A stretch of DNA of 10,379 bases from assembly GCA_031404455.1 (NCBI GenBank), contig JANNHP010000099.1, forward strand, positions 1 to 10,379. The letters run 5' to 3'. Shown here in pieces: positions 1-7,438 of the stretch; position 1 is the first letter of the stretch, and each line of letters starts with the position of its first letter. Source of the DNA: JANNHP01 sp031404455 (GTDB taxonomy: Bacteria > Planctomycetota > JAJSAM01 > JAJVHW01). The notes under the pieces were generated by a model, which was not told where the DNA came from, made no database searches, and worked only from the letters and a program-made list of their open reading frames with translations. The translations under genes and the position numbers were made by a program.

Positions 1-27
1 GGAATCCGCGATATACTGACGACCAAC

Positions 28-104
28 GTGCCCGTAGCTCAGTTGGATAGAGCACCGGTTTCCTAAACCGGGGGTCGCATGTTCGAATCATGCCGGGGAT
101 ACCA
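28..104 (+). tRNA. tRNA-Arg (anticodon CCT)
   Basis: A complete cloverleaf can be drawn. The D stem is GCTC/GAGC, the anticodon stem CCGGT/ACCGG with loop TTCCTAA (anticodon CCT at 62-64, reading AGG), the variable loop has 5 nt, the T stem is GCATG/CATGC with loop TTCGAAT, the discriminator is A101, and CCA is encoded at 102-104. The acceptor stem is imperfect: position 1-72 is G-U, 3-70 is a G-G mismatch (G30 with G98), and the other five pairs are canonical. No tRNA-specific terminator is obvious. The 259 bp between this gene and the next one (105-363) holds no gene I can support. Confidence 0.93.
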
Positions 105-363
105 GGCGCAAGCTGCTGGTGCGAGTTGGGTTACGTCCGGCACGAGGTCCGCCAGCGACCTGGTCCTCAGCCGGCTGAGTGGACGCTCGCCCCGAAGGTC
201 TGCCCAGGCGGTGGACGCGTTCGCCGCGACTCACGACTCGACTCAGCGGCCGCACGTCGCCCGTCAAGCCGTCGCGATCGTGTCGACGCTTCTCGGTGGG
301 TCCGTCCTGAAGACCTGTTCGATCCCGGCGCGGCGCACACGACTCTCCCCTCACACCACGCGT

Positions 364-1698
364 TCAGTTCCGATCCCTCCGCAGCCGCACGGCGCTCCAC
401 CGCAGACGGTCTCCGTCGAGGCCGCTCGCGCGGAACCCCGCACTGCGGCCTGACGACGCGACGAACGGCGTCGCGGCCCGCCCGGTGCCTTCGTCGATGA
501 GGCGATACGTGCGCACGCTGCAATCGGTCGGTGGCGGCTCGGGAAAACCCGGCGGACGTTCGAAGCGCGGGAGCGGCCGCGCGTCGTAGTCGCGGTCCGC
601 GGCGTCGAGGCGCGCGTCGAGTCCGTCGTGAGGGACGACGTCGAGGACGCGATCGCCGACGAGCGTGAATCCCTGCCGGTCGCGGCGGAGCGCCGCCGAG
701 CGGACGGTGCCGTAGGCGCCGAGCAGTCGGGTCCACATGCCGAGCGACGGAAGGCTGGCGGGCATCTCAGCGATCGGAAGGACGGCAACGGGTGAGTTCT
801 CCAGCGTCGGCGCGACCCACGGAACATCGCTCGACGGTCCGTGAAGCGTCACGCGGAAGCTGAGCTGCCCGTCTTCGAAGGACTGTTCGGCGGACGGTTC
901 CGGGAGCGGTTCCGCAGGCGGCTGCGGCCTCTCGGGGAACGGCCGCACGCGCGCGAGTTCCGCGCGCCACGCGTCGATCGCTGCATCGCGCGTCTCACCC
1001 CAAGCGATCGCGCGGCCCGTCCACCCATCGGCGGCGATCCAAGGCGCAGCGGCGGGGACGCGATCCTCGAACAGCGCGTCGCGAATCGCGAAGAGCCCGC
1101 AGTTCCACGCACCCTGTGCGCCATGCGGCAGGGCGACCGGGAGATGGACACGTCCCGGTCCGTGCCGCCCGAGGTCGATTCCGGCCACGAACGACGCGAC
1201 GATCTCGGTCGGCGAGGCGGTCTTCGCCGCGAGCGCCGCGACGACACCGGCGAGCGCGTTTCGCGGCGGCGAGCTGACCGAGCACTCGAACCACCGCCCG
1301 TCGCCGCCGTAGCACACGTTCACGTGCTCAGGGCCGTCGTGAAGCGTGATCTGCCCCGGCCCGAGTCCGCGGATCTTCGGCGCGGGCCCCGGCCGGATCG
1401 TCGGCTCCTCGTAGACGCCGGGGATGGCGGTCAGCACGGGCGACGGTCCCTCGCGCCCTCCGCGCGTCACGCTGAGGAGCGGCCACGGCACGATCCAGCG
1501 CGACCCGGCTGCCTCGCGGCGGAAGAGCGTCCGGGTGCTCTCACCGTCCTGCGTCTCGATCCACGCCTTCTCGCCGAGGAGGTCGGCGACCATCCCGAAG
1601 AGCATCTCCGCATGGGCGCGCGTCGGGATCGCATCGCGGATCGCATGGACGGAGCGGAACTCGACGTCGTCCGTCGGTCGTTCGTTCGGCGCGGCCAT
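364..1698 (-). CDS. Unrecognised 444-residue protein
   Basis: I do not recognise this family. The ATG start at 1698 is supported by a strong Shine-Dalgarno (GGAGGT, ending about 5 nt before the ATG on the minus strand); the frame is open further upstream, to 2220, but without such a site. The predicted protein is soluble, with no signal peptide or membrane segment. Residues 1-250 look like a compact folded domain, with aromatic and Gly-rich segments around 118-140 (HVNVCYGGDGRWFECS) and 190-240. A Pro/Glu-rich linker follows at 253-272, then a second domain from about 275 to 400. The last 40 residues are rich in Arg, Ser and Gly and look disordered. It lies 173 bp downstream of the methyltransferase-HNH gene on the same strand, so co-transcription is possible but unproven. 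No catalytic motif is evident. The reading frame is credible from codon bias and the ribosome site; the function is unknown. Confidence 0.7.
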   Translation of the reverse strand: MAAPNERPTDDVEFRSVHAIRDAIPTRAHAEMLFGMVADLLGEKAWIETQDGESTRTLFRREAAGSRWIVPWPLLSVTRGGREGPSPVLTAIPGVYEEPTIRPGPAPKIRGLGPGQITLHDGPEHVNVCYGGDGRWFECSVSSPPRNALAGVVAALAAKTASPTEIVASFVAGIDLGRHGPGRVHLPVALPHGAQGAWNCGLFAIRDALFEDRVPAAAPWIAADGWTGRAIAWGETRDAAIDAWRAELARVRPFPERPQPPAEPLPEPSAEQSFEDGQLSFRVTLHGPSSDVPWVAPTLENSPVAVLPIAEMPASLPSLGMWTRLLGAYGTVRSAALRRDRQGFTLVGDRVLDVVPHDGLDARLDAADRDYDARPLPRFERPPGFPEPPPTDCSVRTYRLIDEGTGRAATPFVASSGRSAGFRASGLDGDRLRWSAVRLRRDRN

Positions 1699-1871
1699 TG
1701 TCCACCTCCGGAGGGTTTCCCTGTCGGAGGCGACTCTACCGCCCCCGGCGAAGTTGGCGGATCGCGGAAGTCCAGCCGATTTGCCGGACGCGCGCGATGG
1801 GGACACGCCTCTCGTTCGGACGCCGATCGTCGCACCGTGCCGATCCGCACCGCCGCTTCCGTGCGGCCGAA

Positions 1872-3533
1872 CTACGGTTCCCACCGCGGGCACGCCCGCT
1901 GGAGCGCGGTGACCTCGACCGACTCGAGGAGTGCGTCGAAGAGGTTCCCAAGGTCCAGGCGGGTCTCGCCGGTCTGAACACGCGACTCCGCAGCGAACCG
2001 TCGCGGAAACGCATCGCGGCTCAGCGACCAGTAGTGGTCGATCGCGGCGCGGCGCGAGCGGAGCAGATCGCGCGTCGGCAGGCTGTCGGACTTGTCCTGG
2101 TTCACGCGCGCATGGCTCGGGAGCAGGTTCCACAGGTCGTTGTTGCGCCAGAGCGAGTACGCAAGGACGTGGTCGATGTCGAGGCTCTTCGCGTCGAGCG
2201 AGCGGCCGGTCCAGACGCATTCGAGACTCGGCTGATCGAGGTAGAGACTGCGCGCGGCGGCGGTTTCGCGATCCGGGCTGGGCGTCACCATCAGGCGGGC
2301 GATCGCGATGTCAGCGGTGACCTCGTTCGACGAGAATTGGCAGACGAGATCCGCCCACCGCAGGAGCAGCGCGTCCTGAATCCAGTGGCCCATGAGCGAC
2401 AGCTCCCGCCAGATCGGCGCCGGAACCAGCACGTTCTCGCGGTCGCGCTTGAACAGCGGAGTCGTCGATCCGCCCGAGTGCCTCACCGGCCCGTCGCAGA
2501 TCGTGCCGGGCAGACGACCGAGGAGACTCGCATGGAGCTCTCTCGCTGGCTCGATCAGGCGTCCGGCGCGCCGGTCGGCCGCGAACGCGGACAGCCCTCC
2601 ATTGCCGTGGTAGACGGCGACGAGCGCAGCAAGTCCGGGCGAGAACGCCAGCCGATGGCCGCTCGCTTTCGTCTCCCCTTGCATCTGCGGCAGAAACATC
2701 TCGGACTCGAAGAGCGGCCAGTAGTAGAGGATCCAGCGCTCGGCGATCGCACTCAGGGGTACTCGCACCATGCCGTTCGCCGTGAACTTCGCGCTGCGCG
2801 GCTCCGTCAGCGCGATGGCGCAGAGCGCGCGGATCAGCGCGAGTTTGTACGTGGCGACTTTCTTGTCGCGACTGAGCACCGCCTCGATCTGATCGATCGG
2901 CCTGGAAGTCCCGGATGAACGCAGTTCAAGCGCGAGCGTGGCCCAGTTGTGTCCGTCGCGACCGAGCGCGTCGTCGCCGGCCCATCGGCCGATCGGGGCG
3001 AACCCGACACGCTCGAAGATGAGCTCGATCTCGTCCGCAGTGACGCCGTTGAAGAGACGGCCGCGGTCGTCGCGGGAGTCGATGAGGCCGGGCCGCTCGA
3101 CGGGGATCGAGACGAGGATGCGCCCGCGCTCCTTGAGGATGCCCTTCAGCGAGAACACCGCGTCGAAGAGCTTGCTGCGGGGCAGGTGCTGAAGGACGGC
3201 CGAGCAGACGACACCATCGAAGGGGCCGCCGAGGTCGGCGAGAGGCGGCATCTCGTCGGGAAGCGAGCCGGCGCGCATGCGGTCGCCGATGTGCGGGAAC
3301 CGCACGACGGCGAGTTCCCGGAACGTGTCCGACGGCTCGATGCCCCAAGCCTCGTAGCCCTCGCTCACCAACTTCGCGACGTCGCGACCCATGCCCGCGC
3401 CGATGTCGAGCACGCGTGCGCCGGGCCGGAACGTCATCGCGAAGTAGGGACGCAGCGGGCTCTCGATGGCGGCGTACGACTCGCCGAGTTCGCGGCCGTG
3501 CAATTCGTAGTAGCGGCGCGTCCTCTCGTCCAC
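1872..3533 (-). CDS. SAM-dependent methyltransferase fused to HNH endonuclease
   Basis: A 553-residue two-domain protein. Residues 1-205 form a class I Rossmann methyltransferase: motif I is VLDIGAGMGRD (41-51), the acidic residue expected to bind the SAM ribose is E66 in GIEPS, and the post-II segment is FDGVVCSAVLQHLP (105-118). It resembles the Methyltransf_11/25 type and lacks the NPPY or PC motifs of DNA methylases. After a middle helical region (about 212-430, including DKKVATYKLALIRAL and AERWILYYWPLF), residues 439-485 form an HNH nuclease core: C439, D452-x-D454-H455, N464/N465, N469 and N478-x-x-K481-x-D483. The start is GTG at 3533 with no clear Shine-Dalgarno; the N-terminus (RRYYELHGRELGESY) is typical of these methyltransferases, so little can be missing. 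Nuclease and methyltransferase in one chain suggest nucleic-acid restriction, defence or modification. The substrate is unknown and the role is inference. Confidence 0.85.
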   Translation of the reverse strand: MDERTRRYYELHGRELGESYAAIESPLRPYFAMTFRPGARVLDIGAGMGRDVAKLVSEGYEAWGIEPSDTFRELAVVRFPHIGDRMRAGSLPDEMPPLADLGGPFDGVVCSAVLQHLPRSKLFDAVFSLKGILKERGRILVSIPVERPGLIDSRDDRGRLFNGVTADEIELIFERVGFAPIGRWAGDDALGRDGHNWATLALELRSSGTSRPIDQIEAVLSRDKKVATYKLALIRALCAIALTEPRSAKFTANGMVRVPLSAIAERWILYYWPLFESEMFLPQMQGETKASGHRLAFSPGLAALVAVYHGNGGLSAFAADRRAGRLIEPARELHASLLGRLPGTICDGPVRHSGGSTTPLFKRDRENVLVPAPIWRELSLMGHWIQDALLLRWADLVCQFSSNEVTADIAIARLMVTPSPDRETAAARSLYLDQPSLECVWTGRSLDAKSLDIDHVLAYSLWRNNDLWNLLPSHARVNQDKSDSLPTRDLLRSRRAAIDHYWSLSRDAFPRRFAAESRVQTGETRLDLGNLFDALLESVEVTALQRACPRWEP

Positions 3534-3643
3534 CGCGGCATTCGAGCGAGTCGGGTGTCCGCCGTCGAGTGAGGAATTGCCGCGCCCCCGTCGCAGCGAT
3601 GGAATCTCACGCCCGATTGGGACAGCCCGGACGCGCCGCCCCG

Positions 3644-3684
3644 CCGGCGCGCCGTCGAAGTTCGGAGGTCGAGCGGCGCGCCGG
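3644..3684. repeat. Large GC-rich inverted repeat upstream of zwf
   Basis: Perfect 11-nt arms (CCGGCGCGCCG at 3644-3654 and CGGCGCGCCGG at 3674-3684) continue inward, after one bulged base (G3673), as a TCGA/TCGA pairing. The 10-nt loop is AGTTCGGAGG. The structure ends 19 bp before the zwf ATG, in the 170-bp gap between divergent genes. It could be a leader hairpin of the zwf transcript or an operator. The GGAGG in the loop lies too far from the ATG (about 35 nt) to act as its ribosome site in a linear transcript, and no start codon in frame follows it sooner. A role is not shown; GC-rich DNA makes such dyads more likely by chance. Confidence 0.4.
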
Positions 3685-3703
3685 GACGCAGACTGACCGC
3701 GGC

Positions 3704-5212
3704 ATGAACGACACGAACGGATCCCGGCTGCCCGGACCCTGCGCCATGGTGCTCTTCGGCGCGGCGGGCGATCTGACGAAGCGGAAGCTCGTTCCCGCGC
3801 TCTACCACCTCGCCTTGGCGGGGCTCCTTCCCGAGAAGTTTGCGCTGGTGGGATTCGCGCGGGCGGACCTCACGACGGAGAGTTTCCGGGCGCAGCTCGA
3901 CGCCGAGTGCCGCGAGTTCCTCGGCGACGAGTTCCGCGCCGATCTCTGGAGCGGACTGCTCGCGCGCATCCGCTACGTGCGGGGTGCGTTCGACGACGAC
4001 GCGGCGTACGTGCGGCTCAAGGCGGAGCTCGATTCGGCCGAGCGCGCGCACGGCACGCGCGGCTGCTACGTCCACTACCTGGCCACGCCGCCGAGCTTCT
4101 TCTTCCCCATCGCGAAGCGGCTCGCCGCGCAAGGACTCACGGCCGAGTCGCCCGGAAAGTGGCGGCGCGTGATCGTGGAGAAGCCGTTCGGGCGCGACCT
4201 CGCGTCGGCGCGGCAGTTGAACCGCGAACTGCAGACGGTGCTCGCCGAGCGGCAGGTCTATCGCATCGACCACTACCTCGGGAAGGAGACCGTCCAGAAC
4301 ATCCTCGTCTTCCGATTCGCGAACGGGCTCTTCGAGCCGATCTGGAACCAGCGCTACGTGGACCACGTGCAGATCACGGCGGCGGAGTCGCTCGGCGTCG
4401 AGAACCGCGGGAGCTACTACGAGGAGGCCGGCGCCCTGCGGGACATGGTCTCGAACCACCTCTTCCAGCTCCTCGCTCTCACGGCGATGGAGCCGCCCGC
4501 CTCGTTCGACGCCGACAGCGTCCGCGACGAGAAGGCGAAAGTGCTGCGTTCGATCCGTCCGATCGCCGCCGAGGACGTCCTCGCCGAGACAGTGCGCGGA
4601 CAGTACGCCGCGGGCTTCGATGGGAAGGAAGCGGTCCCGGGATATCGCGAGGAGCCGAAGGTCGCGCCGGAGTCGCGCGTGGAGACGTTTGCGGCGCTGA
4701 AGCTCCAGGTGGACAACTGGCGGTGGGCGGGCGTGCCGTTCTACGTCCGCACCGGCAAGCGCATGACGGCGCGATCGACCGAGATCGCCATCCGCTTCAA
4801 GAGCGTGCCGCACGTTCTCTTCCGCGCGGCGCAGAGCGGACCGATGGTCCCGAACGAACTCGTGCTGCGCATGCAGCCCGACGAGGGCATCTCGCTGCGC
4901 TTCGGCGCGAAGGTGCCGGGACCGGTGCTGAAGATCGGCGACGTGCGCATGGACTTCGGCTACGGCGACTACTTCAAGACGCCGCCGTCCACCGGCTACG
5001 AGACGCTGCTCCTCGAGTGCATGAAGGGCGACGCCACGCTCTTCCAGCGCGCGGACAACGTGGAGGCGTCGTGGGCGGCGCTCGACTCGGTTCTCGACGT
5101 GTGGGCGGCTCTCGCGCCGAAGGACTTCCCCAACTACGAGGCGGGGTCGTGGGGACCCGCCGCTGCCGACGAACTGCTCGCCAGGGACGGCCACACATGG
5201 CGCAACGGATGA
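3704..5212 (+). CDS. zwf: Glucose-6-phosphate 1-dehydrogenase
   Basis: Cytosolic enzyme that oxidises glucose 6-phosphate to 6-phosphoglucono-1,5-lactone with NADP+ (or NAD+), the entry step of the oxidative pentose phosphate and Entner-Doudoroff pathways. The 502-residue length is usual for the family. The N-terminal dinucleotide-binding motif is FGAAGDLTKRK (18-28). The substrate-binding signature RIDHYLGKE lies at 187-195, with K194. The catalytic base is H252 in NHLFQ, paired with D189, matching the Asp-His dyad known in this family; AMEPP follows. The ATG at 3704 is chosen because the length before the FGAAGDL motif fits homologues and no other start codon lies nearby; its Shine-Dalgarno is weak. 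It ends in TGA, so TGA is a genuine stop in this genome. pgl follows 9 bp later, as expected for an operon. Confidence 0.97.
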   Translation: MNDTNGSRLPGPCAMVLFGAAGDLTKRKLVPALYHLALAGLLPEKFALVGFARADLTTESFRAQLDAECREFLGDEFRADLWSGLLARIRYVRGAFDDDAAYVRLKAELDSAERAHGTRGCYVHYLATPPSFFFPIAKRLAAQGLTAESPGKWRRVIVEKPFGRDLASARQLNRELQTVLAERQVYRIDHYLGKETVQNILVFRFANGLFEPIWNQRYVDHVQITAAESLGVENRGSYYEEAGALRDMVSNHLFQLLALTAMEPPASFDADSVRDEKAKVLRSIRPIAAEDVLAETVRGQYAAGFDGKEAVPGYREEPKVAPESRVETFAALKLQVDNWRWAGVPFYVRTGKRMTARSTEIAIRFKSVPHVLFRAAQSGPMVPNELVLRMQPDEGISLRFGAKVPGPVLKIGDVRMDFGYGDYFKTPPSTGYETLLLECMKGDATLFQRADNVEASWAALDSVLDVWAALAPKDFPNYEAGSWGPAAADELLARDGHTWRNG

Positions 5213-5221
5213 CGGTGCGAC

Positions 5222-5968
5222 GTGCCCGCTGACGACTTTCGCGTGCTGCCCGACGCCCAGGCGCTGGCCGCCGCCGCGTCGGATCTCATCGCGGCGCGCA
5301 TCGCCGACCGCCTCCGCGTCGCGAGCCGGTTCACGCTCGTCCTCGCCGGAGGATCGACGCCGCGACTCGCCTACGAGGTGCTCGCGAAGCGCCGCGCAGC
5401 GGCGGTGCCGTGGGAGCGGGTCCACGTGTTCTGGACCGACGAGCGCTGCGTCGCGCCCGACGACCCGGACAGCAACTTCGGCAGCGCGAAGTCGGCGCTC
5501 CTCGACCACGTGCCGATCCCGGCCGCGAACGTCCACCGCCTGCGCGCGGAGATCGCGCCTCCGTCGGCCGCTGCCGACGAGGCCGAGCGCGAACTGCGCG
5601 AGTTCTTCGGAGACTCGGACGCGTTCCCGCAGTTCGACCTCGTGCTCCTCGGCGTCGGCGAGGACGGCCACACCGCGTCGCTCTTCCCGGGCGACCCGGC
5701 GCTCGCGGAGGACACGCGGTGGGTTGTCCCCGTGGAGACGGACGCCAAGCCGCCGCGCCACCGCATCACGCTGACGCTGCCCGTCCTCGACGGGGCGCAC
5801 GAGGTCGTTTTCCTCGCGGCGGGCGCGTCGAAGCAGCCCGTCGTGTCCGCGATCCGCCGGGACCGTACCGCGGCGGCTCGCAACCATCCCGCGGCGAGGG
5901 TGCGCGCCGCGCGGATCACGTGGCTCGTGGACGAAGCGGCCTCGCGCGGCACGCTGCGGATCGGGTAG
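5222..5968 (+). CDS. pgl: 6-phosphogluconolactonase
   Basis: Hydrolyses 6-phosphoglucono-1,5-lactone, the product of the upstream dehydrogenase, to 6-phosphogluconate. The 248-residue protein is of the DevB/NagB-like type and normal length. Visible family motifs are LAGGSTPRLAYE (41-52), FWTDERCVAPDDPDSNFG (70-87), the signature FDLVLLGVGEDGHTASLFPG (138-157), with H150 in the usual active-site position, and a C-terminal FLAAGASKQ (197-205). The start is GTG at 5222, 9 bp after the zwf stop. An overlapping ATG at 5209 is in a different frame and terminates at once, so GTG is preferred. It is probably translated from the same transcript as zwf. The stop is TAG. Cytosolic, with no signal peptide. 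Confidence 0.95.
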   Translation: MPADDFRVLPDAQALAAAASDLIAARIADRLRVASRFTLVLAGGSTPRLAYEVLAKRRAAAVPWERVHVFWTDERCVAPDDPDSNFGSAKSALLDHVPIPAANVHRLRAEIAPPSAAADEAERELREFFGDSDAFPQFDLVLLGVGEDGHTASLFPGDPALAEDTRWVVPVETDAKPPRHRITLTLPVLDGAHEVVFLAAGASKQPVVSAIRRDRTAAARNHPAARVRAARITWLVDEAASRGTLRIG

Positions 5969-5996
5969 CCTCCCTGCCGCAAGAGGTCGTCGTAAG

Positions 5997-6009
5997 AAGG
6001 AGATCCTCC
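5997..6009 (+). promoter_or_regulatory. Shine-Dalgarno that fixes the start of the first selenoprotein
   Basis: AAGGAG at 5997-6002 lies 7 nt before the ATG at 6010. It supports initiation upstream of the in-frame TGA rather than at the TTG at 6268 after it. The GGAG (5999-6002) can pair with CTCC (6006-6009) around a 3-nt loop, a small hairpin that might damp initiation; this is speculative. Confidence 0.75.
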
Positions 6010-7305
6010 ATGCGCCACACCGTGATCGTGCCGTCCGTCGCCACGTTCCTCTTCCTGGCACTCGGCTGGGCCGCGAGCCCCGCGCGCGCCGACGGGCCCG
6101 AGGTGACCGCTCCCGCCGCCGACGCCGCGGAACGCGCCAAGTGGGGCGACCACATGGGCGACCTGCCGTTCGTCGTCGGCTACGAGAAGGGCATGAAGCA
6201 CGCGGCGGCGACCGGCCGTCAGCCCATGTACTTCTTCACCGCGACGTGGTGAGGATGGTGCACGAAGTTGGCCGGTTCGGCCTTCAAGGACGCTGACGTG
6301 ATCAAGGCGCTCTCGGGTTTCACGCCGATCCTCGTGGACGGGGACACCGAGAAGGACGTGACCGCGAAGTACGCCACGAACGGATACCCGACCCTCGTCA
6401 TCGCCGACGCATCGGGCGAGGAGATCGACCGGATCGTCGGATACAGGGAGCCCGCGGCCTACAGGGCCGAGATCGAACGCATCCAGCGCGGCGAGGGCAC
6501 GCTGCCCGCGATGCAGAAGAAGTACGCCGAGTCGCCGCAGGACATCGACGCGGGCATCGCGCTCGGCGCGCGGCTCGCCGGTTCGCGGCCGGAAGCGGCC
6601 GCGGAACTCTTCGCGAGGCTCGCGGAGATGGCGAAGACGAAGGACAAGACGACCCAGGGCAAGGTCTGCCTCGAGCACGCGGCGGCGCTCCTCGCCGCGG
6701 GCAAGCGCGATCTCGCCGCGACCGAGGCGGAGACGCTCGTGCGCGAGTTCCCGGACACTCCCGCGGCCGCGCAGGCGGCGACGCGCGTGGGCCGCGCGTT
6801 CCTCTCCGTCGATGCGCGACGGGCGCTGGCGTTCCTCGACACGGTTCGCGGCCTCGCGAAGGACGCGAAGGACAAGATGGCGATCGAGGGCCTCGCGGTC
6901 TCGGTGCACAAGAACGGGATCGCCGCGTCGCTGAAGCGTCAGGCCGAGGCCGCGGGCGACGACCCGATGGCGCTGAACGAGGTGGCGTGGAACTGCTTCG
7001 AGCAGAAGGTGAACGTCCGCGAGGCGATCGCCTGGGCGCGCAAGGCCGCCGAGAAGTCCGACCGCGACCCGATGATCCTCGACACGCTCGCCAACCTTCT
7101 GTGGATCGGCGGCGGACGCGAGGAGGCGATCAAGACGGAGGAGGAGGCGGCGGCGAAGACCGCCGAGGACTCCTACAAGCGCGAGTTCGAAGGCAACGTC
7201 GCGAAGTGGCGCGCCGAAATGGTCGCGATGAAGGCCGCGAAGGCGGTTCCGGCGACGCCGCTCGTCCCGCCGACGCCGAAGCCCGCCGAAGACGGCGCGA
7301 AGTAG
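6010..7305 (+). CDS. Exported selenocysteine thioredoxin-like protein with TPR-like C-terminus (UGWC)
   Basis: Read through the in-frame TGA at 6250-6252 as selenocysteine, this is a 431-residue protein. Residues 1-27 are a Sec signal peptide (hydrophobic core, cleavage after SPARA), so it should act outside the cytoplasm. A thioredoxin-like domain spans about 45-160: the redox motif is W80-U81-G82-W83-C84, where thioredoxins have WCxxC, and the cis-proline is P127 in GYPT. Residues 165-400 are Ala-rich helical pairs, with TPR-like units near 320-385 (DPMALNEVAWNCF; DPMILDTLANLLW), probably a protein-binding part. The tail is Pro-rich. A SECIS-like hairpin follows the TGA and the final stop is TAG. 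Conventional calling would give an 80-residue fragment and an ORF starting at TTG 6268. It lies 41 bp after pgl, so may be co-transcribed. Likely a thiol-disulfide oxidoreductase; the substrate is unknown. A nonsense mutation is unlikely because a paralogue has the same TGA. Confidence 0.88.
6250..6286 (+). promoter_or_regulatory. Sec UGA codon and SECIS-like stem-loop (first selenoprotein)
   Basis: The TGA at 6250-6252 is followed after 17 nt by GGCC (6270-6273), apical loop GGTTC (6274-6278) and GGCC (6279-6282). It can alternatively be drawn as GGCCG-GTT-CGGCC. Unpaired GTT (6267-6269) on the 5' side and AA/TT closing pairs lie below the stem. The loop begins 21 nt after the UGA and contains GGU, as in known bacterial SECIS elements bound by SelB, which sit just inside the coding region at this distance. 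The same hairpin occurs in the paralogue. Activity is inferred. Confidence 0.8.
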
Positions 7306-7320
7306 ACAGCCGTCGAAACG

Positions 7321-7350
7321 ACGACGCCCGGCGGGAACGCCGGGCGTCGT
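7321..7350. terminator. Bidirectional hairpin terminator between convergent genes
   Basis: A perfect 13-bp stem (ACGACGCCCGGCG at 7321-7333 and its complement at 7338-7350) closes a GGAA tetraloop. It begins 15 bp after the TAG of the first selenoprotein gene and 88 bp from the stop of the convergent second one, so it can serve both. No long T-run follows on either strand, so termination strength is uncertain. Confidence 0.8.
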
Positions 7351-7438
7351 TCGATTCACGGCCGACCCGATCAGGGCGCGACGGGCCAGGTTGAACGTGA
7401 GCGGTTGCCCGTCGCGGCTCGACCGCCCGGATGGTCCG

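Noticed and set aside
101..120. ACCAG/CTGGT hairpin after the tRNA as its terminator
   Set aside because: It uses the CCA end of the tRNA itself, has only five pairs with a 10-nt loop and no T-run.
1845..1866. CCGCAC/GTGCGG hairpin after the methyltransferase-HNH stop as terminator
   Set aside because: Only six pairs with a 10-nt loop and no T-run; such weak dyads are expected by chance in DNA this GC-rich.
3434..6061. Long minus-strand open frame of 875 codons opposite zwf and pgl
   Set aside because: Arg-rich shadow frame created by high GC content; the plus strand holds two well-recognised enzymes.
6250..6252. TGA at 6250 as a true stop making a pseudogene or two separate genes
   Set aside because: The downstream ORF would begin at a TTG without a ribosome site in the middle of a thioredoxin fold, and the paralogue at 8041-8039 has TGA at the same catalytic position with intact frame on both sides.
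5371..7359. Long minus-strand open frame opposite pgl and the first selenoprotein gene
   Set aside because: Arg/Leu-rich shadow frame without family resemblance, crossing the ends of real genes.
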